Shown piece by piece: positions 1-9,206 of a stretch of DNA of 13,431 nt. Made by a program: the position numbers and the translations under genes. This DNA comes from Thoreauomyces humboldtii (taxonomy: Eukaryota > Chytridiomycota > Chytridiomycetes > Spizellomycetales > Powellomycetaceae), in NCBI GenBank assembly GCA_027596035.1, contig JADGJA010000637.1, positions 1 to 13,431 on the forward strand. Direction: 5' to 3'. Every line of letters begins with the position of its first letter. The first letter of the stretch is position 1. The notes below the pieces were generated by a model that worked only from the letters and a program-made list of their open reading frames with translations, was not told the origin of the DNA and did no database searches.

Positions 1-233
1 GGCAGAGGCAGAATACCTCCGGGGTAGTTAGCGCTACTCTACACTTACTTTGGTCATCCGGTAAACGGCAAATGTACTGGTAAGCCCGCAAAGGCCCAAG
101 GTATCGGTTCGCCCCCGGGATTGACTCGAGATACAAGTTCACAGTACGAACGGCGACGAGCGGTTTGCAAAAATGTACTGTATTTGAGGTCGGGGCCCAA
201 AAAGGGAAAACTATGCTATCGGTACGATCGAAA
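1..233. other. 3' flank of the MYND gene, no gene seen
   Basis: This stretch lies downstream of the stop codon of the minus-strand MYND gene, so it should contain that gene's 3' untranslated region. The open frames that cross it are short, start inside or run into the MYND gene on the other strand, and resemble no family I know. No TTTATT (AATAAA on the minus strand) is visible here, so the polyadenylation site cannot be placed. Confidence 0.6.
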
Positions 234-1388
234 TCACCCCACGGAAGCTGAGCGACCTGCCGCCGCCGTAGCAGGTCGCACTACTTCGGCCTTCAAGCAC
301 CAGAATCGGTGCAGTGGCCAAGAATCAAGTTGACATTCCTTACTACAGTACACCACCAAGCGACAACGTGAGCACTTCAGAAACTGGCGGTCGTGCGACT
401 CGTTCCTGTAGCACCGTGAATGGGAGGCGCCAGCCTCCTGCTTCTCGGCAGATATGTTGCCACATATCCGGAGCTGGGTGTCCGCTGGGTGCTGAGACGG
501 CTGAGCGGCGGAAAGAGGCACTGCGGATCCGGTAGGCGTGGAAGGAGTTGAAAAGTCGGCTCCGGCGTTCGCAGACGCTGTTGCTACCGCCGTCGCAGTG
601 GCAGATGCGGTGGAACCTCGTCGAAATGCATTGCGCATGCACACGACGGCCCAGTGTCGGATTTCCGGATAGAACGGGGGAAGGGTATAGATTTGAGCTT
701 TGATGAAGGTGCCATGCTTGTGCAGGGATTCGCGTAGGTTCGCGTATTTGCTGAGATAGGCTGTCAGCTTGAGTGAAGGCAGCAGAGACGGGTGAGGTAT
801 CATATATGTTGACTTTGCGAACGGAGTCGAGGTTGGCGGCGCGGGGAAAGCGGGTGTGGGCTCTGGGGTAGCAGCTGGTTCTGCAGCCGACGCGGTTGTT
901 GCAAGAACGGATGATGAGGCGAAGGCGGAACGATCGGCTGCAGGCAGTCGGCCTTCCAACTCGTTGTGAAGAACACCATCTCCAAGGATGATCGCGAGGA
1001 CCTTGAGAACTCCCGCATCCACCAGTCGTTTCCTCAAACGTTGATTTCCGCGGATGGCGATGTTGCTGAGGATGCAAACCCCCGCCGTGACGCACGTCTC
1101 CCATCGTCTCCTGTCACGCGGACTGGTTACGGACATCCTCGCCAGGCCCCGCAAAACGGCCCGGACTACGAGCTCCAACCCTCCGTCAGCGCACATTTGC
1201 GAAGCCAATCGACCCCCGGCGGCAGTCTGATACATGATCTGCGTGAGCGAATGGGACAGCGGTAACGGGGAGGTGCAAGTCAACGCTCGCTTGTCGTAAC
1301 TCGACGGTGTGGTGAGGGCCACGGCCGGCACGGCAGTCAAGGTGCTAGAGGATGATATCCCGTGGGTGAAGTTGCTTTGTCTGACCAT
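234..1388 (-). CDS. MUB1: MYND-type zinc finger protein, Mub1/samB family
   Basis: Uninterrupted 384-residue frame, ATG at 1388-1386 and TGA at 236-234. In yeast, Mub1 is the adaptor that works with the E3 ligase Ubr2 and the E2 Rad6 to ubiquitylate the proteasome-gene activator Rpn4. In Aspergillus nidulans, samB affects polarity and branching. Visible here: an N-terminal block YDKRALTCTSPLPL typical of the family start, which supports this ATG; an armadillo-like region with the motif RRRW...NIAIRGNQRLRKRLVDAG; a central LKLTAYLSKYANLRESL block; EIRHWAVVCMRNAFRR before the finger; and a C-terminal MYND finger with Cys339, Cys342, Cys348, Cys352, His360, Cys364 and first-pair candidates Cys309 and Cys326. 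It is shorter than ascomycete samB as I remember it. Ala/Ser/Thr/Pro-rich spacers lie around residues 160-190 and 260-300. It is transcribed divergently from the condensin gene. Family call is firm; the degradation role is inferred from yeast. Confidence 0.85.
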   Translation of the reverse strand: MVRQSNFTHGISSSSTLTAVPAVALTTPSSYDKRALTCTSPLPLSHSLTQIMYQTAAGGRLASQMCADGGLELVVRAVLRGLARMSVTSPRDRRRWETCVTAGVCILSNIAIRGNQRLRKRLVDAGVLKVLAIILGDGVLHNELEGRLPAADRSAFASSSVLATTASAAEPAATPEPTPAFPAPPTSTPFAKSTYMIPHPSLLPSLKLTAYLSKYANLRESLHKHGTFIKAQIYTLPPFYPEIRHWAVVCMRNAFRRGSTASATATAVATASANAGADFSTPSTPTGSAVPLSAAQPSQHPADTQLRICGNISAEKQEAGASHSRCYRNESHDRQFLKCSRCRLVVYCSKECQLDSWPLHRFWCLKAEVVRPATAAAGRSASVG

Positions 1389-2356
1389 CTTGTCGTCGTC
1401 GGTCGTAGGTGCGCAGTCGGTCGGCGGATCGCTGAAGGGGGACTTCGCCGGACTCTCCCTCTACTTATGCCGTGCGGTCGATTGTTCTGCCCTGGCACTC
1501 TCAAGGTTCCCATTTGCGCGCAGTGTTACGACCAAAGCGTGACTTCCCTGCTCATCACCCACCCGTGGTAAAAGGGGGGGACTCTGTTCGGGCACACAAA
1601 CAAAAGTTTGAAGGGGGGAAAGCGTGCAAAAACGGCTGTCGAAGGCGAAAACGTCGTTGTCGGTTTGCAACGGTTGGCCTTTTTCAAAGCGGCCTACATG
1701 TACCCCGCCCTACCGTACTTTTTGGCCCCTTGCTCCAGCACACCCACGTTGTTTCCGTGCGTTGGCTGCGGAGACACAAATGGCAAAAGGTGTAAAATTC
1801 GAAGTACCGGTACCGTATTTTCGATGTGAACGGAAAGCTACACATGGAGCTTCTCCTACAGTGCACCGTGAGTTGGGGACGGCCGATTGCGATTGCTCAC
1901 TCGCCGAGTCTTTACACAGCCCTACTTGCCACACGGAGGGACCGCCGCAAGAGGGTATCCGGCGCAACAAGGCATGAACAGGAGAAACTAGAGACAGGCG
2001 AGGTTCCTTCGTGTTGTTGCAGAATGTCCATGCGAGAATCTGTAGCCTTCTGGTATCATACAGGAACGTCGTATGTGACGGAATGAGGAAGCGGTTGGTT
2101 GTTGGGCAGTCAGTCCGGGGCTAGGTCAAGTTGCTCTGTAGATACAGTTTCGTAATGAGAACCCTCAGTGACTGTGCCCCTCGTCGTCCAGGATGTCGGA
2201 CTGATTGTCTGCAGTCCCGCCCGAGTCCCGCTTCCCTTCCGCGACGAGGCTCTCACGGAACGTTACTTCGCTCTGCATTGAAGAGACTAGTACGTAAAGC
2301 TTCCGTGAACCTAATACCAACAGCTTGGACCGGAACCCCTCTTAGGAGAAGCCTTC
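1389..2356. other. Divergent intergenic region, likely two promoters
   Basis: About 970 bases separate the start of the minus-strand MYND gene from the start of the plus-strand condensin gene, so promoters and 5' untranslated regions of both should lie here. Short open frames exist (for example 1624-1977 and 2131-2424 on the plus strand), but they overlap one another in several frames and show no family motif. I see no convincing TATA box, no ACGCGT cell-cycle box and no tRNA-like fold. An 11-base stretch at 1805-1815 holds two overlapping palindromes (TACCGGTA and CGGTACCG). Confidence 0.55.
1805..1815. repeat. Overlapping palindromes TACCGGTA/CGGTACCG
   Basis: The sequence TACCGGTACCG contains two self-complementary octamers sharing five bases. 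It sits about midway between the two divergent start codons. A dimeric regulator could bind it, but no known factor is implied and palindromes this short occur by chance. Confidence 0.25.
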
Positions 2357-5300
2357 ATGGGGGAATTCAACCTCCACGAGGAGTTGGTCCGCCTTCAGGA
2401 AAACGACGTCCTTTTGGACAATGAAGTGGACATTTCTCGACTGGATACCGATGACATTTCAGTAAAGTTGGATGGTTGGTAGATGAGTGGTCTGCGATAA
2501 AGCTGTGTTTTCTGGCTGCTCTGACGCTCGTTCGGTTGCAGAGCTGATCGAGCGACTACAGGGGGAACCAGCCCAGATCCTCGACCCTGTAACTTTTGAT
2601 GGGGCTCGTAGTTTTGTGAAGTACGCAGGAAGACGGCCGGGCTCGAGGGTTCCACATGGCTCTTCGACACTTACGCTCCCCCTTTCAGGCATTTCGATGC
2701 ATTGGACCTCGAGGTTGCTCACAAATTTGTTGACTTCCTCCTATCCGGTATGGCACGGAAGGCTGTCAGGACACGCCGATGGGGAATTGCTTACGGACGG
2801 GCGCGGTTCTGACTCCTTGGATATGCAGTATTCCTTGAGCAAATGAAAAATGTTGACCTGGATCTCGAAGAGAATGCTCAGCACAACTTCGAGCAGGACA
2901 GGGCCTGCCTGCAGATGTACACTTTCTGTTGGCATTGGCTTCTTGAGGTGGCCGAGACGCGCTGGAAGAACATCAAGAAGGAGGTCGACAAAGCTGCTAG
3001 TATGAGCAGTAAGCCAAAGGTGCGGACTGATCTTCCGGGGCCAGAATTGAACGACATACTGACCGCAGAAACTTCAGCCACGGGCGGGAAAAGGAAGAAA
3101 GGTCACCACTGGACAATGGGATTGGCCTACACAAAAAGGGGTTTTCCTTGCCACGTCAATCAGACTTGTCAGTCTTGATCTCAACCGGCTAATCATCGCC
3201 ACATCCGATCGGGACACACTTCTGGGGTACGCAGCCAAATGGCCATTCGCAATCCAGTCTCTCACTAAAAGTTTTCGTTTGATTAACAGGATGATGACAA
3301 AGTCTGTATCGCTAATGCTGGAAGACCCCGAAACCGTCAAGGACGAGACGGTCAAAGGAAAAGTAGTCGAATTACTTTGCTTGTGCGTTACTCGATACGA
3401 TCGCGCTATGGGTCATGGTAAGGGGAAGACAACTGCAACTTCTCGTTGCATTTTTGACCATGTGCTGGTGTAGGCTTGCAAACACGGGTTGTCGAGCAGT
3501 ATCTTCGTGAGGAGCATCTATCTGAGTTTGTTGCCGAGTTCCTGGAGGTTCTTGTAACGAAGCACAATGATACTAAAATGACAGATGCAATCTTAAGGTT
3601 CGTGGTTGGTCCGCCTCAATGTCCGGCCAACGACTGATTATTCACCTGGTGTCCAGACAATGCACCGCTAAAGAGTTTTCCGACAAAGAACCGAAGTTAG
3701 CGAAAGCATTTTCGAGATTCCTCATTCGCCTCTCTGAAATAGTCCCAAAGGAAGTGCTGAAGCAGATGGTTCATCTGCAGATACACTTTGACTCGGAGGT
3801 GAGGCCGCTTCCACCTTATCCCTCAATTACCGGTAATTGTGCTGACTCATGTTGCAGTCTTACACGGTGCGGATGGGCATGATCGAGGTAGTCGGCAACC
3901 TCATACACAACTTCCTCGCTGCCAACAACTCCGAAAGTGCAGCCCAGTCATTGCACTCGTACTATGAGATACTTCAGGACAGGTTTCGAGACGTGAGCTC
4001 CTACGTCAGGGTCAAGGTTCTCCAAGTATTAATGAGACTGACAGAGTGGGTCACAAACCTCTGGTGCTGAACGGAAACAGAATGAACGGTTCTCACCGTT
4101 CATCTTTTCGTTAGGCGCCGAGAAGGCTCTGCGTTGACGGACATTCCCATCGCCACACGGCCAGTCATTATCAATCTCACTGCTGGCCGGCTTCACGATA
4201 AGGCCAGCAACGTCCGGAAAAACGCCATAAAGCTGATGGCGAAATATATCGAAACGTCACCGTTTATTGCCATCGCCCACGATGATGGTAGACTTTCCCT
4301 CACCCATTTCGAAGAGCAACAACGGAATCTCGAGCAGATTATTAAGGTGAGCCGACCATCAGGAAGTAAGCTTACGTTTCGGCGCACCGTTGCTCACACG
4401 AGGAACGCAGGCGAAGTTCCCTTCCGAAGAGATTCCTGGAGTGGAGGATATCTCGGAGCAAGCCGAACATGGAAACGAGCAGGTTGAAACAGAAACTACC
4501 AATCCTAACGAGCCAGCAGTCGATGCAACCAATCCCGCTGGCGAGCAAGAGCTGAGAAATCTGCGGGGCCTCATAAAGTACTACAAGGACGGAATCCGTT
4601 TTGTGAAACAGATTGAAGCAGCCACACCCGTGATGTGTCAGCTCCTTGCCTCCAACGCAAAGGGAGAAGTAATCGAGGCCATGAATTTTTTCGTTACGGC
4701 CTACCAGTACCAAATGGAATGTGCAACAGTAAGTTGATTTTCTGACGACGGATCGCGTTTTACCTTGCTGACTTGTCTTGCAGATTGGCGTTAGACAAAT
4801 GGTCCATAAGGTCTGGGACAAGGATGCAGGAGAGTCAGAGCGCATGAGCGTCAGAGATCATCTAATGAAGAGCTATATGGCGGTATACTTTGAAACTGTG
4901 CCTTCCGGCAAGCGGCAATGTGACCTGGTTGCAGAAAACTTCATCAAGTGTGATATGCAAAATTTCGTCGCTTCGCCTTAAATTCTTTCAGCTGACACTA
5001 ATTTTTCCCTCAGACTGACCTACACGATGACACTTGCCGAGCTTACTTCTTTGGAACAATTGATCACGATGCTGGTCGCATCGAAAGCTTTCGATAATGA
5101 AACGCTGGACGTTCTTTGGGGGGTTTTTGGTAAGACTTGATCGGAGATTCCTGTCAAGGGATGAATCCTTATGATGCTATGTATCTAGGCTCGCGGAAAC
5201 AATCTTCGCGCAGAAGACGCGGGGCTATCATCATATTGGGCATGATCGGCAAAGCAAAGAAGGAGGTTATAGCGGAAAACTTGGACAACCTCCTCCATGT

Positions 5301-8117
5301 CGGCCTGGGGGAATCTGCAAAGGTTGATGAACACTTCCATCAAGTCTATTGCTTGCTGTAACTTATGCTACCCCTTTAGGACGATTTCCTTCTCGCGCGT
5401 TACACCTGCGTAGCATTACAGCAACTGGGCACAGCAAAGCGTCAGAAGGGTAATATCACTTTCCATGGCAGAGAATTCCGGTGGCTATGCGCTTATACTC
5501 TGACGGCAGGTTCTATTGCAAGTGGTCATACGCGCCTGCCTTGCGACCACCCCCTCTTCGTTCGCTTGAAAGTGCTGCTCTTGGAACCCGCTCAAACTAT
5601 GGAATGGTTAGCGAACCGTGCACCTCTTTCACAGACTTTTCCCTGCTGATTTCTTAGCATTTTTTTAGGTTTGGCTTTGCGGAACAGGCTATCAACGCGA
5701 TATATCTGCTCAGTGAACATCCAGATACTACCTGCGGAGACGTCTTGATACACTTCTCCGCCCGTGTTCTCGGTATTGCACAACCTGCCGACTCGGATGT
5801 TGATAACATGGCGGCACAGATGTCAAAGTCACTCAACATCGACGAAGCTAGTACTGGGCCGGCCCAGATGCAGAACGTATCCTCAGAGCCTGATGGGCCG
5901 ATATCTTGTGATTCGTTAGCACTTGCGGAACTGTGTTTTATTGCTGGTCACGTGGCAATCAAGCAAATCGTTCACTTGGAATGCGTGGAGGCTGAATGGA
6001 AGCGTCGGAAACATATTGGTAAGCGGCAATGTCGTATACATACGATACCTGTGGTATTGATAAGAAGCGGTTTATGGCAGAGGAAATTGCCAAAACCCCA
6101 AGAAAACTTGCAAGCGGTGCAGACGAGCTCGAGCAAGTTACCGGAACGGCTGAGGATGAGTTTACCGAAGGCATGGCCCAGGTTCGCGAGCAGGAACTCC
6201 TCTTTGGGGACGTTGCTTTGCTCGGGGCATTTGGGCCCCTCATTGCTTTCATCTGCTCCAACAACCGTACATTTAATGTAAGACAAGAAATAAGGGTGCT
6301 TCGCAGAGGCCTTTCTCTGACTTGGGTTCAAATTCCAGCATCCTGTGCTGCAAATAATGGCTACTCTCGCCTTGTGCAAGTTTATGTGCGTCAGCGCTGA
6401 TTTCTGCGAAGCCCACCTTCAGCTGCTGTTTACTATTCTCGAAAAAGCCGAGGACCCAATCATCCGAAGCAACACCATCATCGGCCTCGGGGACATGACC
6501 ATCTGTTTCAATTCGCTCATCGATCAGAACATTACCTACCTATACAATCGCCTGAACGATACGGCATCTACTGTCAAGAAGAACACCCTAATGGTTCTAA
6601 CATTCCTTATTCTCAACGGCATGGTCAAGGTCAAGGGCCAGATCAGCGAGATGGCAAAATGCCTTGAGGACAAAGACAGCAGAATCAGTGATCTTACGAA
6701 GTTGTTCTTCACGGAGCTATCTACCAAGGACAATGCCGTATACAACAACCTACCAGACATCATAAGCAATCTATCGCATCCGGAAACGGGCGTCAGCGAG
6801 GAACAGTTCCGGAGTATCATGAAGTTCTTGCTGGACTTCATCAAAAAGGTTGGAACCTGAATTGCTCGTTGCCCTGATTCCACTTACGCGTTAATATAAC
6901 CTCACAATGTAGGATAAGCAAACCGAGAACATAGTGGAAAAGCTGTGCCTGCGGTTCCGCAACGCTGATACGGAACGTCAGTGGCGGGATATCTCCTACT
7001 GCCTGAGCCTGCTGTCCTTTGCCTCGGAAAAGAGCGTGAAGAAGCTTATTGAGCACTACCCGCAATATCAAGACAAATTGCATGAGCCGGTGGTATACAA
7101 GATCTTGGAGGACATTTTCAACAAGGTGCGCTCGGACAATGTCAGTTTGTTTGCTCTTGATTGTGCTGAACTAAAAAACGGCTACAACATATAGGCCAAG
7201 AAACTTGCCAAACCAGATACAAAAAGTTTGATTGAAGACTTCGAGGCCAAGCTTCAGGAATCCCATGTTAAATGTGTTGAGAACGAGACAACCGTGAACA
7301 ACGCGGGGCAAGCGAGAAAGGTACTCCTGAAGCCCCATGAGATAAACTTAGCTATGCTATTTCTGATTCACACCGCTCACAGGATACGACGCAAAGAGCC
7401 CCTCGACACAGGAAAGCGGCAGACGAAGCTGAGCAGGATATTGATGACATGTTCGGTAAGGTTCCCGCACGGACAACATAAAGACCCTATTCCACTTCTC
7501 TTACCTGATTTGTCCTTGTTTTCCTGACCAGGCGTACAAACCCAAAGAACGCAGACGGACGAGATGGAGTTGGACCCCATCGAGGAGACCACTGACGTGG
7601 AGTCGGAAGACCTGGCTGCGGCTCCGCCATCGCGCAAGGCTCAGGCGGGGCGTGGTCGACCAAGACACCAGAAACCAGCTTCCAGCGATGAGTCTGATGA
7701 AGTGGAAGAGGCGGAGGAGAACGATCAGTCGAAAGAACCCGCTCAACCGACATCAGCCAAGTGGAAGGAGGCGCTGAAAAAGATCGGAAGGGCCATCGAA
7801 GACGAAGACGCCACTGAAGTCGAGGACGAGGAGGGTGTCGAGGAGTCTTCCGATGAGGACGATGAGGGCAACAGTGAAGAAGAGGAGGAGGAGGCAGAGC
7901 AGGAGTTTGAGACAATCATCCCATCTCGGAAAGCTGCCGCTCATCGCCGAATATCGCTTGTCAAATCCTTACCAAAGCCTGCAGCCCGCCGGTAGGTTAA
8001 ACGTATTTGTCACTTACCCCATCATCCCGCATGACTTTTCACACATCCTTTCCTCTCCGAATCTGCAGAATCCTACGGCGAGCAATGGCGTCATCCGACG
8101 ACGACAGTGAGGAATAA
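2357..8117 (+). CDS. YCS4: Condensin complex subunit 1 (CAP-D2/Ycs4/Cnd1), 24 exons
   Basis: HEAT-repeat non-SMC subunit of condensin, which compacts and helps segregate mitotic chromosomes with Smc2, Smc4, kleisin and CAP-G. My exon model: 2357-2474, 2542-2620, 2689-2747, 2829-3019, 3069-3226, 3290-3417, 3474-3597, 3657-3798, 3858-4045, 4115-4346, 4411-4728, 4784-4947, 5014-5129, 5189-5322, 5380-5449, 5510-5606, 5669-6018, 6081-6277, 6339-6848, 6913-7125, 7195-7320, 7383-7455, 7532-7991, 8069-8117. All phases agree and give 1431 aa (human NCAPD2 is about 1400). ATG 2357 is the first after an in-frame TAA at 2312. Landmarks: N-terminal Cnd1_N region with HFDALDLE (from residue 67), NVDLDLEEN, and WDW at 166-168; the conserved Cnd1 core at about 956-1110, all in the 510-base exon, with GMVKVKGQISEMA and LPDIISNLS; then DKQTENIVEKLC from 1126. 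The tail (about 1263-1431) is basic/acidic, Ser-Asp-Glu rich, and ends SSDDDSEE. Family certain; the 3009-3068 junction and the last intron are the least certain. Confidence 0.93.
2475..8068 (+). other. Set of 23 spliceosomal introns in the condensin gene
   Basis: Introns, with phase: 2475-2541 (1), 2621-2688 (2), 2748-2828 (1), 3020-3068 (0), 3227-3289 (2), 3418-3473 (1), 3598-3656 (2), 3799-3857 (0), 4046-4114 (2), 4347-4410 (0), 4729-4783 (0), 4948-5013 (2), 5130-5188 (1), 5323-5379 (0), 5450-5509 (1), 5607-5668 (2), 6019-6080 (1), 6278-6338 (0), 6849-6912 (0), 7126-7194 (0), 7321-7382 (0), 7456-7531 (1), 7992-8068 (2). All start GT and end AG. Donors vary (GTAAGN is the commonest; GTTGGT, GTGCGG and GTACGC also occur). 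Acceptors are CAG or TAG. CTGAC-like branch sites are visible near several acceptors, for example before 3857, 4783 and 5013. Each was placed where the homologous frame continues on both sides. Confidence 0.85.
4082..4103 (+). repeat. 9-bp perfect stem-loop inside intron 9
   Basis: ATGAACGGT at 4082-4090 is followed by a four-base loop (TCTC) and its exact reverse complement ACCGTTCAT at 4095-4103. It lies within the intron at 4046-4114, between a branch-like CTGAAC (about 4067-4072) and the TTAG acceptor at 4111-4114. In RNA it could fold and shorten the effective distance from branch point to acceptor. This is a reading of the sequence only. Confidence 0.55.
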
Positions 8118-8118
8118 A
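8113..8118 (+). terminator. AATAAA hexamer overlapping the condensin stop codon
   Basis: The hexamer AATAAA spans the last codon, the TAA stop (8115-8117) and the next base. If it works as a polyadenylation signal the 3' untranslated region would be only about 20-30 bases. In many fungi this hexamer is not strictly required and it may be a chance match, helped by the TAA stop. Confidence 0.25.
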
Positions 8119-8768
8119 TGGCCGTATTTATCTTCAAGCAATCTCGAACCAAGTCACTACCCGCTGCAGGGGTGTTCCTTTCTCGAAAATACTTCTAACC
8201 GAAGACAGCGAACGCTTGGTTTTTCCTTGCAAGCCCGCACCACTCCACTCTCACATGGTATCGCCTTTATGTCCGTGTCCTTCACCCCTAGCAAGTGATG
8301 ACAGTCTAGTTACGCTGCGGACCCATAGTTTCGTCATCCACCTATGTTGATTATGTACAATGTTTGACTCGTTCAACCCTTTTCAATAGACCAATGCGTC
8401 CGCTGCCGTCACTGTGGCTAATGGCTGAGGGACCCAATTCGAGTTGCTTTTACGTACCCCTCGTCTACCAGGTGCGGATCAATCGGATCAATTCAAGACC
8501 AGTAGCCTTCATCAAGCAAGGTAAAGTAAACTATGCTTGTGGCAACCCGATCTTGTGCGCTATCGAAAAACAGCATTTCAAGGGGCAAAGATTAACTGCG
8601 GCTGCAAATGCTTGAACTGCAACTAGACTATAAGGACCTGCAGGCTCCCTGATCCTCAATGTATCTAGTCATAATCCACCCGGCAACCTACTAGCAATAG
8701 AGAGTGTGGTCGGTGCTCGAGGCATGAGCTCCGCCAGTAATGTGCTTCCCTGTGTAGAGCGAGAGGAC

Positions 8769-8910
8769 ACAGGTCAAGGTGGCAGCCACTCTGAGCAGGC
8801 AGACTTCAGTTTGGGCAAGCAGTCTGGGCAAGAAGAGGACAGAGCATGTCCATTGAGGTGAGGTTGTTTTTCTCGATTAACTGCTCAGAGTGGCTGCCAC
8901 CTTGACCTGT
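8769..8910. repeat. Perfect 30-bp inverted repeat with 82-base spacer
   Basis: The 30 bases at 8769-8798 are the exact reverse complement of the 30 bases at 8881-8910. Pairing stops sharply on both sides (C against C outside, G against A inside). The 82-base spacer has a short direct repeat (GGGCAAG twice) and no coding potential. The flanks are similar but not identical (CGAGAGGAC before, CGAGTGGGAC after), which could be a worn target duplication. It could be a small non-autonomous terminal-inverted-repeat element (142 bp in total), a structured RNA, or a local inverted duplication. The arms are verified base by base; the nature is unknown. Confidence 0.85.
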
Positions 8911-9190
8911 CGAGTGGGACCTTACGCAAGCGGCCGATCCAGAACTCCGCTCAACAAAATATTTGCCCGTCTTTGTTACCCTGCCTAGACCTAAAAGGTC
9001 ACATAAAGAACACCCTGCCGTCCCCGCCTGCCGAGACAATCTAATCGGGACAGCTCCCTGCTCATAGCCGGACAGAACTGCGCTGGTCGCAAGATTGTTC
9101 GCCCAGGCACCACTCAGATAAAGCAGTCTGGTTGACTACGTCGTATATTCGATACCATCGAGAATCAGTGCAAGGTTAGATTGCCACACA

Positions 9191-9206
9191 GATTTGATGA
9201 TTTGAT
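9191..9206 (+). repeat. Tandem GATTTGAT x2 upstream of the ATPase
   Basis: An 8-base unit is repeated twice without a gap about 50 bases before the start codon of the calcium ATPase, probably in its 5' untranslated region. It is too short to imply function. Confidence 0.4.

Noticed and set aside
343..1104. 253-residue minus-strand frame overlapping the MYND gene
   Set aside because: It is the same strand in another frame; the 384-residue frame has the full set of Mub1/samB blocks and the zinc ligands, this one has none.
1624..1977. Possible small gene of 117 residues in the divergent intergenic region
   Set aside because: Overlaps several other open frames on both strands of similar length, no motif and no splice evidence; consistent with chance.
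3009..3068. Strong-looking donor GTAAGC paired with acceptor CAG at 3068
   Set aside because: Removing 3009-3068 leaves the wrong phase and would break the frame before WDW; the weaker GTGCGG at 3020 keeps it.
4989..5013. CAG at 4989-4991 as the acceptor of intron 12
   Set aside because: It would shift the frame, and the following CTGACACTAAT looks like the branch region for the acceptor at 5013, which keeps the phase.
7990..7995. TAG at 7993-7995 as the condensin stop codon
   Set aside because: It falls inside a good donor (GTAGGT), and splicing 7992-8068 joins in frame to a final exon ending in SSDDDSEE, an acidic end expected for the family. It remains the stop of any retained-intron transcript.
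8364..8615. 83-residue open frame in the second intergenic region
   Set aside because: No recognisable domain, ordinary length for chance, and no neighbouring exon to join.
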